64,000 bases of DNA from Pseudomonas fluvialis (GTDB taxonomy: Bacteria; Pseudomonadota; Gammaproteobacteria; Pseudomonadales; Pseudomonadaceae), in the NCBI RefSeq assembly GCF_014207935.1, contig NZ_JACHLL010000001.1:434001-498000 (forward strand). Direction: 5' to 3'. A model generated the notes under the pieces. The model made no database searches. It saw only the letters and a list, made by a program, of their open reading frames with translations, and was not told where the DNA came from. Below, piece after piece: positions 1-9,998 of this stretch. Made by a program: the position numbers and the translations under genes. Position 1 is the stretch's first letter, and every line of letters begins with the position of its first letter.

Positions 1-550
1 CGCGCTGAAAGTCAATATTACTGATGGCGCGACCAACCGGAACATATGACTTGGAAACCGATTTTGAAGCCGCAGTCCCCGCAACAGAAGTTGGCGCAAC
101 GGCCACGGCTGCCGACGGCGTCCCGCCAACCAAAACAAAAAGATTATTCCCATCAACCCGCGTGTTATAAGGCGCCAAATTAGTCAAATTGATAATTAAA
201 CGAGTGCGATCCTTAGCTTCAACAACGGTCACACTGCGCGCATTACCAACCCCCAGTTCGCGATTCTTCGTAGCCAAGGCACTGTCAACCCCCGGCAGGT
301 CCAGCGCAATGCGAGCCGGTTGTTCAATCGTGTATCCACGCGGCGCAGTAACCGGCTCGTCAAATGTAAGCTTCAGCTCTACACGATCACCTGGCAGTGA
401 GGCCACATCCAATCCCTGCAGTGTAGTAGCAAGAACAGCGGGACTGACCAGCAGGGCCAAAAGAGAAATTCCGAAACGTGACAGTGAGCTGTTCATGGAC
501 TGATTCCACTTGGCAGACAAATAGTTATTTTTAATTTTCAGCTTGGTCAT
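1..550 (-). CDS. pilQ: PilQ, type IV pilus outer-membrane secretin (5' part only; runs off the left edge)
   Basis: Translating the minus strand from the ATG at 548-550 gives an open frame of about 183 codons to the window edge. It begins MTKLKIKNNY and has a signal peptide ending near SPAVLA. An AMIN-type domain follows (roughly residues 45-130, with VELKLTFDEPV, RIALDLPG and TRLIINLTNLAPY), the peptidoglycan-binding N-terminal domain of PilQ secretins. The start sits one base before the stop of pilP (551-553), as expected for the last gene of pilMNOPQ. PilQ forms the outer-membrane gated pore through which the pilus fibre passes. The secretin core lies outside the window. Base composition is near 50% GC, lower than most of the window. 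Confidence 0.93.
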   Translation of the reverse strand, partial: MTKLKIKNNYLSAKWNQSMNSSLSRFGISLLALLVSPAVLATTLQGLDVASLPGDRVELKLTFDEPVTAPRGYTIEQPARIALDLPGVDSALATKNRELGVGNARSVTVVEAKDRTRLIINLTNLAPYNTRVDGNNLFVLVGGTPSAAVAVAPTSVAGTAASKSVSKSYVPVGRAISNIDFQR

Positions 551-1072
551 TTAAGCGCGCTCCTTCAACGGCAAAGTTCTAGGGCGCTCCAACCACCCCC
601 CCTCACCATCAGGGACAATTTCCATGACATCAATTTTCGACTCATCAATCGTCATTATTTTGCCGTGATTGCGCCCCAAGTAATCACCTGCCCGCACTCG
701 ATGCACGCCGCCCGCCCCCTTGACCAAGGCATAAGCTCCTGCCTCATTCTTGAGAGTGCCGACCATTTCAAAGGTCTCGATATTGAAACCTTCCAAGAAC
801 TGCTTAACCCTTGTTTCATCAGGCTTTATTTCCTTCGAGCCCTTTTCACGCTGAACAAGATCAATCTTGATTGGCGGTTGAAACGGGCTACGCAGGGCTG
901 CAGCGTTGTAAGTAAAAGCCTCATACGCTTGGAATTTTGGGAGCGGTTCGATTGCCCCTTTAGGCTTGGCTTTGACGTCGGCCATGAAACTTTGCAAGTC
1001 TGCAAAGTCACTATTCGAATCACACCCAACCAGCAGAGCGCAAAATGCTATTGGAAACCATGAGAGCTTCAT
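551..1072 (-). CDS. pilP: PilP, type IV pilus inner-membrane lipoprotein
   Basis: The 173-residue product starts with a lipoprotein signal peptide and lipobox (LVGC, Cys17). A disordered linker follows, then a C-terminal beta domain (about residues 80-155, including PFQPP and VRAGDYLGRNHGKI) typical of PilP. PilP links the inner-membrane PilN/PilO heterodimer to the periplasmic domains of the PilQ secretin. The ATG at 1070-1072 overlaps the pilO stop by 4 bp (ATGA), which implies translational coupling. Length and position match the Pseudomonas gene. Confidence 0.95.
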   Translation of the reverse strand: MKLSWFPIAFCALLVGCDSNSDFADLQSFMADVKAKPKGAIEPLPKFQAYEAFTYNAAALRSPFQPPIKIDLVQREKGSKEIKPDETRVKQFLEGFNIETFEMVGTLKNEAGAYALVKGAGGVHRVRAGDYLGRNHGKIMTIDESKIDVMEIVPDGEGGWLERPRTLPLKERA

Positions 1073-1719
1073 TTTTTCTTAAGCTCCTTATTACCTGCCG
1101 ACAAGCCTTTGTCGTTATAGCGATATGTTTTTGCCAGTATGGACATAGCCAATCGCGAGCTTCCAGCCTCAGCGGTCACTGGTTTAACTTCAAAATCATG
1201 AAGCGTGACAATTCGAGGAAGACTAGCCACCCCACTAACAAACGTAGCCAAGTCGTGGTAGCTGCCAACTACGGATATTTTTATCGGAAGCTCAATATAG
1301 AACTGCTGAGCGACCTCAGGCTGCAACTTGATTTCAGAAAACTCCAAGCCACTTCCAAGCCCTGTCCGCGTGATGTCCTCAAGCAAACCAGGAACCTCGG
1401 TATCACTCGGTAACTGCCGCAACAAAGCTCCGAACGACTCCTCCATCTCGGCCATCTGAACCTTGTATGCTTCAAGGTTTGCCGCCTGGAATGCCTTGGT
1501 AGAAAACTGCTGCTTCAGCGTTGCCTCTTGCGCACGCTGCTGATCCAACTGAAGTTGCAAATCACCAAGATAGAAGTAATAGCCCAAACCAAGAACCGCT
1601 GCTAAGAGAATGACACAAGTCAAAAACTTGATCGGAACCGGCCAAGAGCCAAGATTATTGACATCAAGATCATTGATATCGATCTTGCGCAGAGACTCAA
1701 GGGAGTCAGAAAGACTCAT
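1069..1719 (-). CDS. pilO: PilO, type IV pilus inner-membrane alignment protein
   Basis: This 216-residue protein has a short cytoplasmic N-terminus, one transmembrane helix (about residues 30-52, FLTCVILLAAVLGLGYYFYLG) that begins the periplasmic part, a coiled-coil segment (about 55-95, rich in Q, E and L) and a ferredoxin-like C-terminal fold. PilO pairs with PilN to form the periplasmic side of the alignment subcomplex between PilM and PilP/PilQ. It overlaps pilP by 4 bp and pilN by 4 bp (1716-1719), so the operon is translated as a coupled unit. Confidence 0.95.
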   Translation of the reverse strand: MSLSDSLESLRKIDINDLDVNNLGSWPVPIKFLTCVILLAAVLGLGYYFYLGDLQLQLDQQRAQEATLKQQFSTKAFQAANLEAYKVQMAEMEESFGALLRQLPSDTEVPGLLEDITRTGLGSGLEFSEIKLQPEVAQQFYIELPIKISVVGSYHDLATFVSGVASLPRIVTLHDFEVKPVTAEAGSSRLAMSILAKTYRYNDKGLSAGNKELKKK

Positions 1720-2299
1720 TTCTTTATACCTCCGGCCTTAGGCTCTTCTTCTACCGCAGGCTGAGTCTGCTGAACCGTGAGCAAAAAAACGTTTGCCTGA
1801 TCCACAGCTCCTGCCGTCACTGCCTTGACCTCGGACAAATTTGGCAACTCTAGCCACTCGGAAGCATCCAGATTACGCATTAAGTTGGATACTCGGTTAT
1901 TTGACTCGGCGGCACCAGCAATAGTGATGGTCTTTCCAGCCATTTTCACGCTTGAGAAATACACACCATCAGGCAGCGTACGAACCAACTGGTCAAATAC
2001 ACGACCGATCACTGGCCGGTTACCCTGCAAGTCTTGGATGATCTTCATCCGCTCTAGCAACTGCTCTTTTTTAGTTTTCAGCTCACTGATTTCCTTGATG
2101 CGCGCATCCAGAACGGCAATCTCTTTACGCACAAACTCATTCCGAGCCATCTGAGTTTCAATTTGTGCATTCAGGTATTGCGCAGCCAGGAAGAGCAGAC
2201 CAGCACCAAGGCCGATGAAAACTACCATTGCCACAAGAAAGCGCTGCTTGCGCTCCTCGCGTAATTGCTCGCGCCAAGGTAAGAGGTTAATCCGTGCCA

Positions 2300-2300
<1 letters not shown>
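1716..2300 (-). CDS. pilN: PilN, type IV pilus inner-membrane protein that docks PilM
   Basis: The protein has 194 residues. The N-terminus carries the conserved INLLPWR motif (residues 4-10), the cytoplasmic peptide that binds the groove of PilM. A transmembrane helix (about 22-44), a coiled coil (about 45-90) and a periplasmic ferredoxin-like domain follow. Its start overlaps the stop of pilM by one base (TAATG) and its end overlaps pilO by 4 bp. The role is structural: together with PilO it carries signals from the cytoplasmic actin-like PilM to the periplasm. Confidence 0.96.
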
Positions 2301-3395
<1,095 letters not shown>

Positions 3396-3413
3396 CGATT
3401 TATGTTTTTCCAC

Positions 3414-3442
3414 ATTAAATAACAGTCTTGACAGAAGCGCAA
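3414..3442 (-). promoter_or_regulatory. Candidate sigma-70 promoter of pilMNOPQ
   Basis: On the minus strand TTGCGC (3437-3442) and TTTAAT (3414-3419) are separated by exactly 17 bp. They lie 53-81 bp upstream of the pilM GTG. This is a prediction from consensus match only. The leader between this -10 and pilM contains the palindrome at 3381-3395. Confidence 0.5.
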
Positions 3443-3467
3443 ATGGCTACCCAGGAAAAAAAACGCT

Positions 3468-3473
3468 TATAAT
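3468..3473 (+). promoter_or_regulatory. Candidate -10 element for ponA
   Basis: A perfect TATAAT lies 73 bp before the ponA ATG. The hexamer 17 bp upstream (GGCTAC, 3445-3450) is a poor -35, so the promoter may depend on the near-perfect -10 and the A-tract between them. Confidence 0.45.
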
Positions 3474-3545
3474 GTGAACAGCTTTTCCCTTTCAGCCCCG
3501 CCTTCCTCATAACCCATTCTTTTAACTGGAAATCCAATAGCCTTG

Positions 3546-5954
3546 ATGCGCTTGTTGAAGCTTTTCTGGTGGTCCGGCGTTGCCATTTTTTGTGGCTTGC
3601 TACTCAGTTTGAGCGGTACCTACCTTTATCTTAGTCCCGGCTTGCCATCCGTCGAGTCGCTACGCACGATCAAACTGCAGATCCCCCTCAGGGTGTACAG
3701 CCAGGATGGCAAGCTGATTGCCGAGTTTGGTGAAATGCGGCGCTCGCCCATTAGTTTCCAGCAGATTCCCAGCGATTTCACCAACGCCATCCTGGCAGCT
3801 GAAGACGATAACTTCGCCAACCATTATGGTGTCGACCCAAGCAGCTTGATGCGTGCTGCCACGCAAATTTTGCAAAGCGGGCAGATTCAGAGCGGTGGCA
3901 GCACCATCACCATGCAGGTAGCGAAGAATTTCTTCCTGACACCCGAGCGAAGCTTCTCACGCAAGCTCACCGAAATCCTGCTGGCTTTGCAGATCGAGCG
4001 CCAACTGAGCAAGGACGAAATCCTTGAGCTCTATATCAACAAAATCTACCTCGGCAATCGCGCCTATGGCATTGAGGCCGCCGCCCAGGTCTACTACGGC
4101 AAAAGCATCAACCAGCTCAGCCTAGCCCAGTTGGCCATGATCGCCGGACTGCCCAAGGCGCCCTCGCGCTTCAACCCGCTGATCAACCCGCAGCGCAGCA
4201 AAGAGCGTCGCGACTGGATTCTTGGTCGCATGCTGAAACTAGGCAAAATTGACCAAGCTCGCTACCAGGCTGCACTCGCAGAGCCCATCGAAGTTACTCA
4301 TCACGTTGCCACTCCTGAACTGCAAGCCCCTTACATTGCCGAGATGGCCCGCGCGGAAATGGTCGGACGCTATGGCAGCGATGCCTACACCGAAGGCTTT
4401 TCGGTGATCACGACCACACCCAGCCAGCTGCAGACGGCAGCCACGCACGCGGTGCAATCAGGCCTGATCGAATACGATCAGCGTCATGGTTACCGAGGAC
4501 CCGAGGCCCGCTTTCCCGGCATGACGCCACAAAGCTGGATGCAGGAACTCCTCAAACAGAAGACACTGGGGATCCTCGAACCAGCCATTGTCACCCAGGT
4601 TGAAAAGAGCGGACTGCTTGTACTCACCCGCTCCGGGCAAGAAGAAAGCATCAGCTGGGACAGCATGAAATGGGCACGCCCCTTTCTGAATACCAACAGC
4701 CTCGGAGCGCGCCCACAGAACCCGAGCAACGTCGCCACCATTGGCGACCTGATTCGCGTCGAGCGCATGCCGGATGGCAGCCTGACCTTCCGCCAGCTTC
4801 CCGCCGCGCAAAGCGCTCTGGTGTCGCTAGACCCTAACAACGGTGCCATTCGCGCCCTGGTCGGCGGCTTCTCCTTTGAGCAGAGCAACTACAACCGCGC
4901 CGCCCAAGCCAAACGACAACCTGGCTCCAGCTTCAAGCCCTTCATTTATGCAGCCGCACTTGATAATGGCTTCACCGCTGCCAGCTTGGTCAACGACGCA
5001 CCCATAGTGTTCCAGGAAGCAGGCATGGAAGAAGCCTGGCGTCCGAAGAACGACAACAACACCTTTCTTGGCCCGATTCGCCTGCGTGAAGCACTGTACA
5101 AGTCACGCAACCTGGTGTCGATTCGCCTACTGCAAACCATCGGCATCGACTATGCGCTCAACTACGCCACCCGCTTCGGCTTCAAGCGCGACGAACTGCC
5201 ACGCAATCTCTCCCTTGCCCTGGGCACCGCCACGCTCACACCGCTGGAAATTGCCACTGGCTGGAGCGTTCTTGCCAATGGTGGCTACCGCGTTTCACCA
5301 TACCTAATTGAGCAGATCAGCGACCGAACCGGCAACGTAGTTTTCCGCGCCAACCCGGCCAGTGTGCCATCAACAGCCCCCCCCACAGAAGCCGACGCCA
5401 CTGACTTGGCTACCGACAGCACGACTGCCGAAACCAAGCCTGCGGAGCATGTCGTTGACGAGCGCACGACGTACATCATGACCTCAATGCTGCAGGATGT
5501 TATCCGGCGCGGCACTGGGCGTCGCGCACTCGCCATGGGGCGAAGTGATCTTGCTGGCAAGACAGGCACTACCAACGAGTCCAAGGACAGCTGGTTCTCT
5601 GGCTACAATGCCGACTATGTAACGACCGTCTGGGCAGGCTTCGATCAGCCAGAAAGCCTCGGCCGCACCGAATACGGCGGCACCGTTGCTCTGCCGATCT
5701 GGATGAGCTACATGAGCGCTGCCCTCAAGGACAAGCCGGAACACCTTCAGCCAGAACCAGCTGGCATACTCAGTCTTCGCATTGACCCACAGAGCGGCCG
5801 CGCAGCCACCCCAGGCGCCAACGATGCCTATTTCGAGGTATTCAAGAGCGAAGACACACCGCCGCCGACCAGTGAAGTGGATGGCTTTGGCAGCATTCCC
5901 GGCAGCCCCCTTCCGGAAGACGAAAGCGGCAGCGCCCCAATGGATCTGTTCTGA
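3546..5954 (+). CDS. ponA: Penicillin-binding protein 1A, bifunctional peptidoglycan synthase
   Basis: From the ATG at 3546 the protein is 802 residues; a TTG one codon earlier is also open, but MRLLKLFWW matches the family start. An N-terminal membrane anchor (about residues 7-29) precedes the GT51 glycosyltransferase domain, with catalytic Glu86 in AEDDNFANHYG and the GGSTITMQVAKN motif. An insert/OB domain follows, then the transpeptidase domain with nucleophile Ser461 (SSFK) and the KTGTT box (about residue 674). It polymerises and cross-links peptidoglycan at the inner membrane. It is divergent from pilM and followed by a strong terminator. Confidence 0.97.
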   Translation: MRLLKLFWWSGVAIFCGLLLSLSGTYLYLSPGLPSVESLRTIKLQIPLRVYSQDGKLIAEFGEMRRSPISFQQIPSDFTNAILAAEDDNFANHYGVDPSSLMRAATQILQSGQIQSGGSTITMQVAKNFFLTPERSFSRKLTEILLALQIERQLSKDEILELYINKIYLGNRAYGIEAAAQVYYGKSINQLSLAQLAMIAGLPKAPSRFNPLINPQRSKERRDWILGRMLKLGKIDQARYQAALAEPIEVTHHVATPELQAPYIAEMARAEMVGRYGSDAYTEGFSVITTTPSQLQTAATHAVQSGLIEYDQRHGYRGPEARFPGMTPQSWMQELLKQKTLGILEPAIVTQVEKSGLLVLTRSGQEESISWDSMKWARPFLNTNSLGARPQNPSNVATIGDLIRVERMPDGSLTFRQLPAAQSALVSLDPNNGAIRALVGGFSFEQSNYNRAAQAKRQPGSSFKPFIYAAALDNGFTAASLVNDAPIVFQEAGMEEAWRPKNDNNTFLGPIRLREALYKSRNLVSIRLLQTIGIDYALNYATRFGFKRDELPRNLSLALGTATLTPLEIATGWSVLANGGYRVSPYLIEQISDRTGNVVFRANPASVPSTAPPTEADATDLATDSTTAETKPAEHVVDERTTYIMTSMLQDVIRRGTGRRALAMGRSDLAGKTGTTNESKDSWFSGYNADYVTTVWAGFDQPESLGRTEYGGTVALPIWMSYMSAALKDKPEHLQPEPAGILSLRIDPQSGRAATPGANDAYFEVFKSEDTPPPTSEVDGFGSIPGSPLPEDESGSAPMDLF

Positions 5955-5969
5955 CTCACAAGCGTCAAT

Positions 5970-5997
5970 AAAAAGCCCCGCCGAAGCGGGGCTTTTT
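5970..5997. terminator. Bidirectional rho-independent terminator between ponA and the malic enzyme gene
   Basis: The stem AAAAAGCCCCGC / GCGGGGCTTTTT closes on a CGAA loop. The arm ends give a T-run in both directions, so it can end both the plus-strand ponA transcript and the minus-strand malic enzyme transcript. Confidence 0.9.
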
Positions 5998-6011
5998 ATT
6001 GAGCAGTCCAA

Positions 6012-7280
6012 TCAGCCGTTGAACACGTCGTTAACAGACTGCAGCGGGTAATGCTTCGGGTACGGCAAGGTCGCCACACCACTATCGATCGCCGCTTTGG
6101 CCACCGCATCGCAAACCACGGTGATCAAGCGTGCATCCATCGGTTTCGGAATGATGTACTCACGCCCAAAGTTCAGGGCGATGCCGCCATAGGCATCGCA
6201 GACTTCCTGCGGAACCGGCAGTTTGGCCAGCTCGCGCAGCGCGTGGGCAGCGGCAATTTTCATCTCTTCGTTGATGCGCGTCGCACGTACGTCGAGAGCG
6301 CCACGAAAGATGAAGGGGAAGCCCAGCACGTTGTTGACCTGGTTCGGGTAATCCGAACGACCGGTCGCCATGATCACATCCGGGCGCGCTTCACGCGCCA
6401 GTTCCGGCTTGATTTCCGGATCCGGGTTGGAACAGGCGAAGACGATCGGATCACGCGCCATGCGTTTGAGATCATCGGCACTGAGCAGGTTGGCGCCCGA
6501 CAGGCCAACGAATACGTCAGCACCATCCAGCGCCTCGGACAGAGTGCGCTTGTCGGTCTCGTGTGCGAACACGGCCTTGTACTGGTTGAGGTCGTCACGC
6601 TTGGAGTGAATGACACCCTTGCGGTCGATCATGAAGATGTTTTCAACCCTGGCGCCCATGCTCACCAGCAGCTTCATGCAGGAGATCGCAGCAGCACCCG
6701 CGCCGAGGCAGACAATCTTGGCTTCCGGCAGCGTCTTGCCGGTGATTTCGAGAGCGTTGAGCATGCCGGCAGCCGTGACAATGGCAGTACCGTGCTGATC
6801 ATCGTGGAACACCGGAATGTCGCACTGCTCGATCAGCGCGCGCTCGATCTCAAAGCACTCGGGCGCCTTGATATCTTCGAGGTTGATGCCACCGAACGTT
6901 ATGGAGATACGCTTGACGGTATCGATGAACGCCTGCGGGCTCTCGGCGTCGACTTCGATATCGAACACGTCGATACCAGCGAAGCGCTTGAACAGCACGC
7001 CCTTGCCTTCCATCACCGGCTTGGAGGCCAGCGGACCCAGGTTACCGAGACCGAGAATGGCGGTGCCGTCAGAAATCACGGCCACCAGATTGCCCTTGCC
7101 GGTATAGCGATAGGCCAGCTCAGGATCACGCGCGATCTCACGCACAGGCTCGGCCACACCAGGGCTGTAGGCCAGCGACAGGTCGCGGGCAGTCGCCGTC
7201 GGCTTGGTCAGCTCAACGCTGAGTTTTCCGGGACGAGGATTGGCGTGGTATTCAAGCGCGGCGGTTTTCAGATCGGACAT
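6012..7280 (-). CDS. Malic enzyme (NAD(P)-dependent oxaloacetate-decarboxylating malate dehydrogenase)
   Basis: From the ATG at 7278-7280 (MSDLKTAALEYHANPRPGK) the protein is 422 residues. An upstream in-frame start at 7355 would add 25 residues with no family resemblance. Conserved segments include LAYSPGVAEPVREIA, the lysine-containing GKGNLVAVISDGTAILGLGNLGP, DIKAPECFEIE and the dinucleotide-binding CLGAGAAAISCMKLL. It converts malate to pyruvate and CO2, making NAD(P)H and supplying pyruvate. It lacks the C-terminal phosphotransacetylase domain of long MaeB enzymes, so it is the short form. Cofactor preference cannot be read safely from sequence. Confidence 0.93.
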   Translation of the reverse strand: MSDLKTAALEYHANPRPGKLSVELTKPTATARDLSLAYSPGVAEPVREIARDPELAYRYTGKGNLVAVISDGTAILGLGNLGPLASKPVMEGKGVLFKRFAGIDVFDIEVDAESPQAFIDTVKRISITFGGINLEDIKAPECFEIERALIEQCDIPVFHDDQHGTAIVTAAGMLNALEITGKTLPEAKIVCLGAGAAAISCMKLLVSMGARVENIFMIDRKGVIHSKRDDLNQYKAVFAHETDKRTLSEALDGADVFVGLSGANLLSADDLKRMARDPIVFACSNPDPEIKPELAREARPDVIMATGRSDYPNQVNNVLGFPFIFRGALDVRATRINEEMKIAAAHALRELAKLPVPQEVCDAYGGIALNFGREYIIPKPMDARLITVVCDAVAKAAIDSGVATLPYPKHYPLQSVNDVFNG

Positions 7281-7319
7281 GTTCGCTATTCCGCTAGGTG
7301 ATGTACAACAGGGGCTGGG

Positions 7320-7349
7320 AGCATACGGCAAAGCCGCCCGCAGCCTCAA
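7320..7349 (-). promoter_or_regulatory. Candidate sigma-70 promoter of the malic enzyme gene
   Basis: On the minus strand TTGAGG (7344-7349) and TATGCT (7320-7325) are 18 bp apart and 40 bp upstream of the chosen ATG. This supports the shorter start, because the longer start at 7355 would lie upstream of this promoter. Confidence 0.45.
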
Positions 7350-7367
7350 GGTCAATCCCCAGAAAGG

Positions 7368-8801
7368 CTAGTCAAGAATCTTCAGCCATTCGCCGTTTTT
7401 GGCCTGCCCGTCCGGGTACAGGCCATTGAGCAGACGCAAGCGTGCAATCGCCTCGTCAGGCTTGCTGCTCTTGCCAATGAAGTCTCGCAACTGCTGACCC
7501 GCCTGCAGCTTGACCAGCTTAAGCCGGCGAGGCTCGGCCAGTTTGCGCTCGTCGGCACGCAGCGGCCGGAAGCTCTTGATGACCTGCATGAACGCATCGT
7601 CCCAGACCTGCAGCGAACCCTCGCGGACCACGCCGATGAACTGGTAGGCGTGCCGGCCACGCATCACCACCGCCACACGGCGGGATGGGCGCCCCGGCAG
7701 AATGCCGACCACCCCGTCCTGCCCCGACAGCGGCAGCTGCTCACGCACCTGCCCGCCCGCCTTGCGCTGCAGGAACTCGGCAGCCGACTCACCCTCGCGA
7801 GCATCGCCCAGCGTCATGGCCAGCAGCGCCTGCTCATCGGGGGACTGCCCGAGCAGCACGTCGGGACGATTGTCCAGGGCCCAGCCCTGCGGATAGCGCA
7901 GCGTGAAGTTGAGATCACGGTGGTAGAACGCCGACCCGCGCCGCACACCGGTATCCGCCGAATCTCCGAAGGGCAGGCCCTGAATACGCTGCAAATACTC
8001 ATCGCGCCGAGCCTCCTGACCACTACCCACCGCCAGCGCACTGGCCGGTCCGACTACCTGCTGCAGGCGCGTATCGTGATCGGGGTGCGTATCAAACAGG
8101 CCGTGATAGCTGGACGGCGGTTCGGCCTGCCCCTTGGCGCGCGCCTGATCGCGGGCGAAATCGCTCTGCGCCTTGAGCACCTTGACCACCTCGATCATCG
8201 CGCGCGGATCGTAGCCACTGCGCGCCAGGTACTGGGCTCCGAGCCCATCGGCCTCCAGCTCCATATCACGGCCATAGCCGCTGACCACCGCACCGCCCAG
8301 CACATTGGTGATATCCGCCGCAGCCCCCACACCTGTCCCGATCGCGACGGCCTGCCCGAGAATGCCCCAGGCGGTGGACTGACTCTGCTGGCGCACACTG
8401 TGGCGCGCCGTGACATGCCCGACTTCGTGGCCGAGCACAGCCGCCAGCTCGGCCTCGGAATTGAGATAGGCCATCAGTCCGCGGTGAATGTAGATGTAAC
8501 CGCCCGGCAAGGCGAAGGCGTTGATATCCGGAGAGTCGACCACGGTAAAGCGATAGGCCAGGTTGCTGCGGTGACTGTAACGAGCCACGCGTTCACCCAC
8601 CTGCTGCACATAGGTCTGCAGCGCCTCGTCGGGGTAGCGCGGGTACTGTTTGGCGATTTCCTGGTTGTACTCACGCCCCATGGCGAGCTCCTGCTGCTCG
8701 CTCATCATCACGAAGTCGCTACGCCCGGTTGCCGGATTGACCGCACACCCAACCAGCGACTGCAACAACACCAGGAGACAGACGAGTCCCAACGCTTTCA
8801 T
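7368..8801 (-). CDS. M48-family periplasmic zinc metalloprotease lipoprotein
   Basis: The 477-residue protein has a lipoprotein signal peptide with lipobox LVGC (Cys19). A peptidase M48 domain (about residues 35-265) carries the zinc motif HEVGH (about 125-129) and a downstream ELEADGLGAQYLARSGYDP segment that supplies the third zinc ligand. The C-terminal 200 residues form a separate domain. Relatives such as BepA/LoiP act in outer-membrane protein quality control, but the C-terminal domain here does not look like the BepA TPR array, so the substrate is unknown. The start overlaps the stop of the upstream nuclease gene by 4 bp (8798-8801). Confidence 0.9.
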   Translation of the reverse strand: MKALGLVCLLVLLQSLVGCAVNPATGRSDFVMMSEQQELAMGREYNQEIAKQYPRYPDEALQTYVQQVGERVARYSHRSNLAYRFTVVDSPDINAFALPGGYIYIHRGLMAYLNSEAELAAVLGHEVGHVTARHSVRQQSQSTAWGILGQAVAIGTGVGAAADITNVLGGAVVSGYGRDMELEADGLGAQYLARSGYDPRAMIEVVKVLKAQSDFARDQARAKGQAEPPSSYHGLFDTHPDHDTRLQQVVGPASALAVGSGQEARRDEYLQRIQGLPFGDSADTGVRRGSAFYHRDLNFTLRYPQGWALDNRPDVLLGQSPDEQALLAMTLGDAREGESAAEFLQRKAGGQVREQLPLSGQDGVVGILPGRPSRRVAVVMRGRHAYQFIGVVREGSLQVWDDAFMQVIKSFRPLRADERKLAEPRRLKLVKLQAGQQLRDFIGKSSKPDEAIARLRLLNGLYPDGQAKNGEWLKILD

Positions 8802-9598
8802 GGTTGCACCTCCAGCATCCGCGGATGCGATATCTGCAGCAGCCAGCGCGCTTGCCCAGGCTTGAGCCCACCGCGACGCGCCCGATCAATCGCCCAGCCA
8901 CGTACCTCAATCTCGCGCCCAGTCAGCGCCTCAAGGTCAGCGGCAGCGAAATGCTTCAACTGCTTGCCCGGCACCTGAATCACCAGCGGCCCGACCATTT
9001 CCAGCCACAGCCCGCCGCGATTGCGATCAACGCGCTCGACCTTTCCCTGAAGCAGGGCAAAACCACCCTGGGCCAACTGACTGGCCTGTCGTTGCGGACT
9101 GCTGCGCCATACACCAACACGCGAGGCACGCGCCTGCTGTTCAGCCTGCGCCTGGCAATCGGCGAGCGCCACATTGGGCGCCAGCGCCACCATGAAGCCC
9201 AGCCCCTCGGCGAGCAATTGCTCCTCGAGATTACGGCCACGGGCATCGAAGGCATGCGCCAGCACTCGCCCGTAGTGATCTCGCGCCTGCTGGCCATTGA
9301 CCAGACGCACACGCTGCCCGCTATGCCTGAGCAGCTCAGCCAGGCGCTGCTGCGCCTTCTGCGCCAGCGGCTCGGCAGGGCGGCCATGATGAGCCAGTTC
9401 CGGCGCATTCACGCCGATCAGGCGCACGCTGCGGCCATCCACCAGCTTGAGCGTATCGCCATCCACCGCACGCTCGACGCGCGCCTCCTGACCAGCAGAA
9501 GGCTCCAGGCAGACAGCTGCTGCCGCCCCCAGCCAAATCGCAGAAACGAAAAAGGCGCCCACCAGGGACGCCTTTTTCAGCAGCACGGAACAACCCAT
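8798..9598 (-). CDS. Secreted thermonuclease-like (SNase) protein
   Basis: The 266-residue product has an N-terminal hydrophobic signal segment (about residues 10-30). A staphylococcal-nuclease domain follows, with VERAVDGDTLKLVDGRSVRLIGVNAPE (about 40-66) and RDHYGRVLAHAF (about 105-116), which hold the Asp, Arg and Glu residues typical of the active site. An OB-type C-terminal region follows. It probably degrades nucleic acid in the periplasm or outside the cell. The gene is coupled (4-bp overlap) to the M48 protease gene. Its first 17 codons contain a hairpin with a T-run that looks like the rpmE terminator. Confidence 0.85.
   Translation of the reverse strand: MGCSVLLKKASLVGAFFVSAIWLGAAAAVCLEPSAGQEARVERAVDGDTLKLVDGRSVRLIGVNAPELAHHGRPAEPLAQKAQQRLAELLRHSGQRVRLVNGQQARDHYGRVLAHAFDARGRNLEEQLLAEGLGFMVALAPNVALADCQAQAEQQARASRVGVWRSSPQRQASQLAQGGFALLQGKVERVDRNRGGLWLEMVGPLVIQVPGKQLKHFAAADLEALTGREIEVRGWAIDRARRGGLKPGQARWLLQISHPRMLEVQP
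9549..9577 (-). terminator. Probable rpmE terminator embedded in the 5' end of the nuclease gene
   Basis: On the minus strand AAAAAGGCG and CGCCTTTTT form a 9-bp stem around an 11-base loop and end in a run of five T. It begins 44 bases after the rpmE stop and lies inside the first codons of the downstream nuclease ORF. It could be a terminator or an attenuator for the nuclease-protease pair. Confidence 0.6.
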
Positions 9599-9620
9599 AA
9601 GGTTGCTGCCTTCAGCCCAA

Positions 9621-9833
9621 TTACTTGGTGCCGAACACGCCGAAACGCTGCTTGAAGCGGTCGATACGGCCGCCGGTATCCAGAACTTTCTGCTTACCGG
9701 TGTAGAACGGGTGGCACTCGGCGCACACGTCGAGGCTCAGATCCTTGCACAGGGTGGAACGGGTCTTGACCACGTTACCGCAGCTGCAGGTAGCAGTGAT
9801 TTCGTCGTACTTCGGATGGATGTCCGCTTTCAT
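9621..9833 (-). CDS. rpmE: 50S ribosomal protein L31
   Basis: This 70-residue protein matches the zinc-containing (C+) form of L31. The cysteines are in the CSC pair (residues 16 and 18) and the CAEC pair (37 and 40). L31 bridges the two ribosomal subunits. It is divergent from priA and precedes the nuclease gene. The ATG is preceded by GAGGAATC as the ribosome-binding site. Confidence 0.97.
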   Translation of the reverse strand: MKADIHPKYDEITATCSCGNVVKTRSTLCKDLSLDVCAECHPFYTGKQKVLDTGGRIDRFKQRFGVFGTK

Positions 9834-9906
9834 GATGATTCCTCAGGGCGTGGTGTGCCGCCACCTGGAGTCGTTTCCAGGCACCGCACGGAAAATCGGG
9901 CAGCGG

Positions 9907-9934
9907 ATGATACCAGACCACCCGGTCGTTGCAA
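9907..9934 (-). promoter_or_regulatory. Candidate sigma-70 promoter of rpmE
   Basis: On the minus strand TTGCAA (9929-9934) and TATCAT (9907-9912) are 16 bp apart, 74 bp upstream of rpmE. TTGCAA is itself palindromic. Confidence 0.5.
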
Positions 9935-9998
9935 GCAATGGGCAAATACTGCGCGATAGGCGGACATGCTAGCATCCACGGCCTGTTCGGAGCCTGCC

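Noticed and set aside
3428..3433. TTGACA as a -35 for ponA
   Set aside because: It is 34 bp from the TATAAT at 3468, twice the allowed spacing; the hexamer lies in the spacer of the minus-strand pilM promoter.
9966..9998. In-frame ATG at 9966 as the priA start
   Set aside because: It has no clear ribosome-binding site, while GTG 9999 has GGAG 6 bases upstream and gives the family length and N-terminus.
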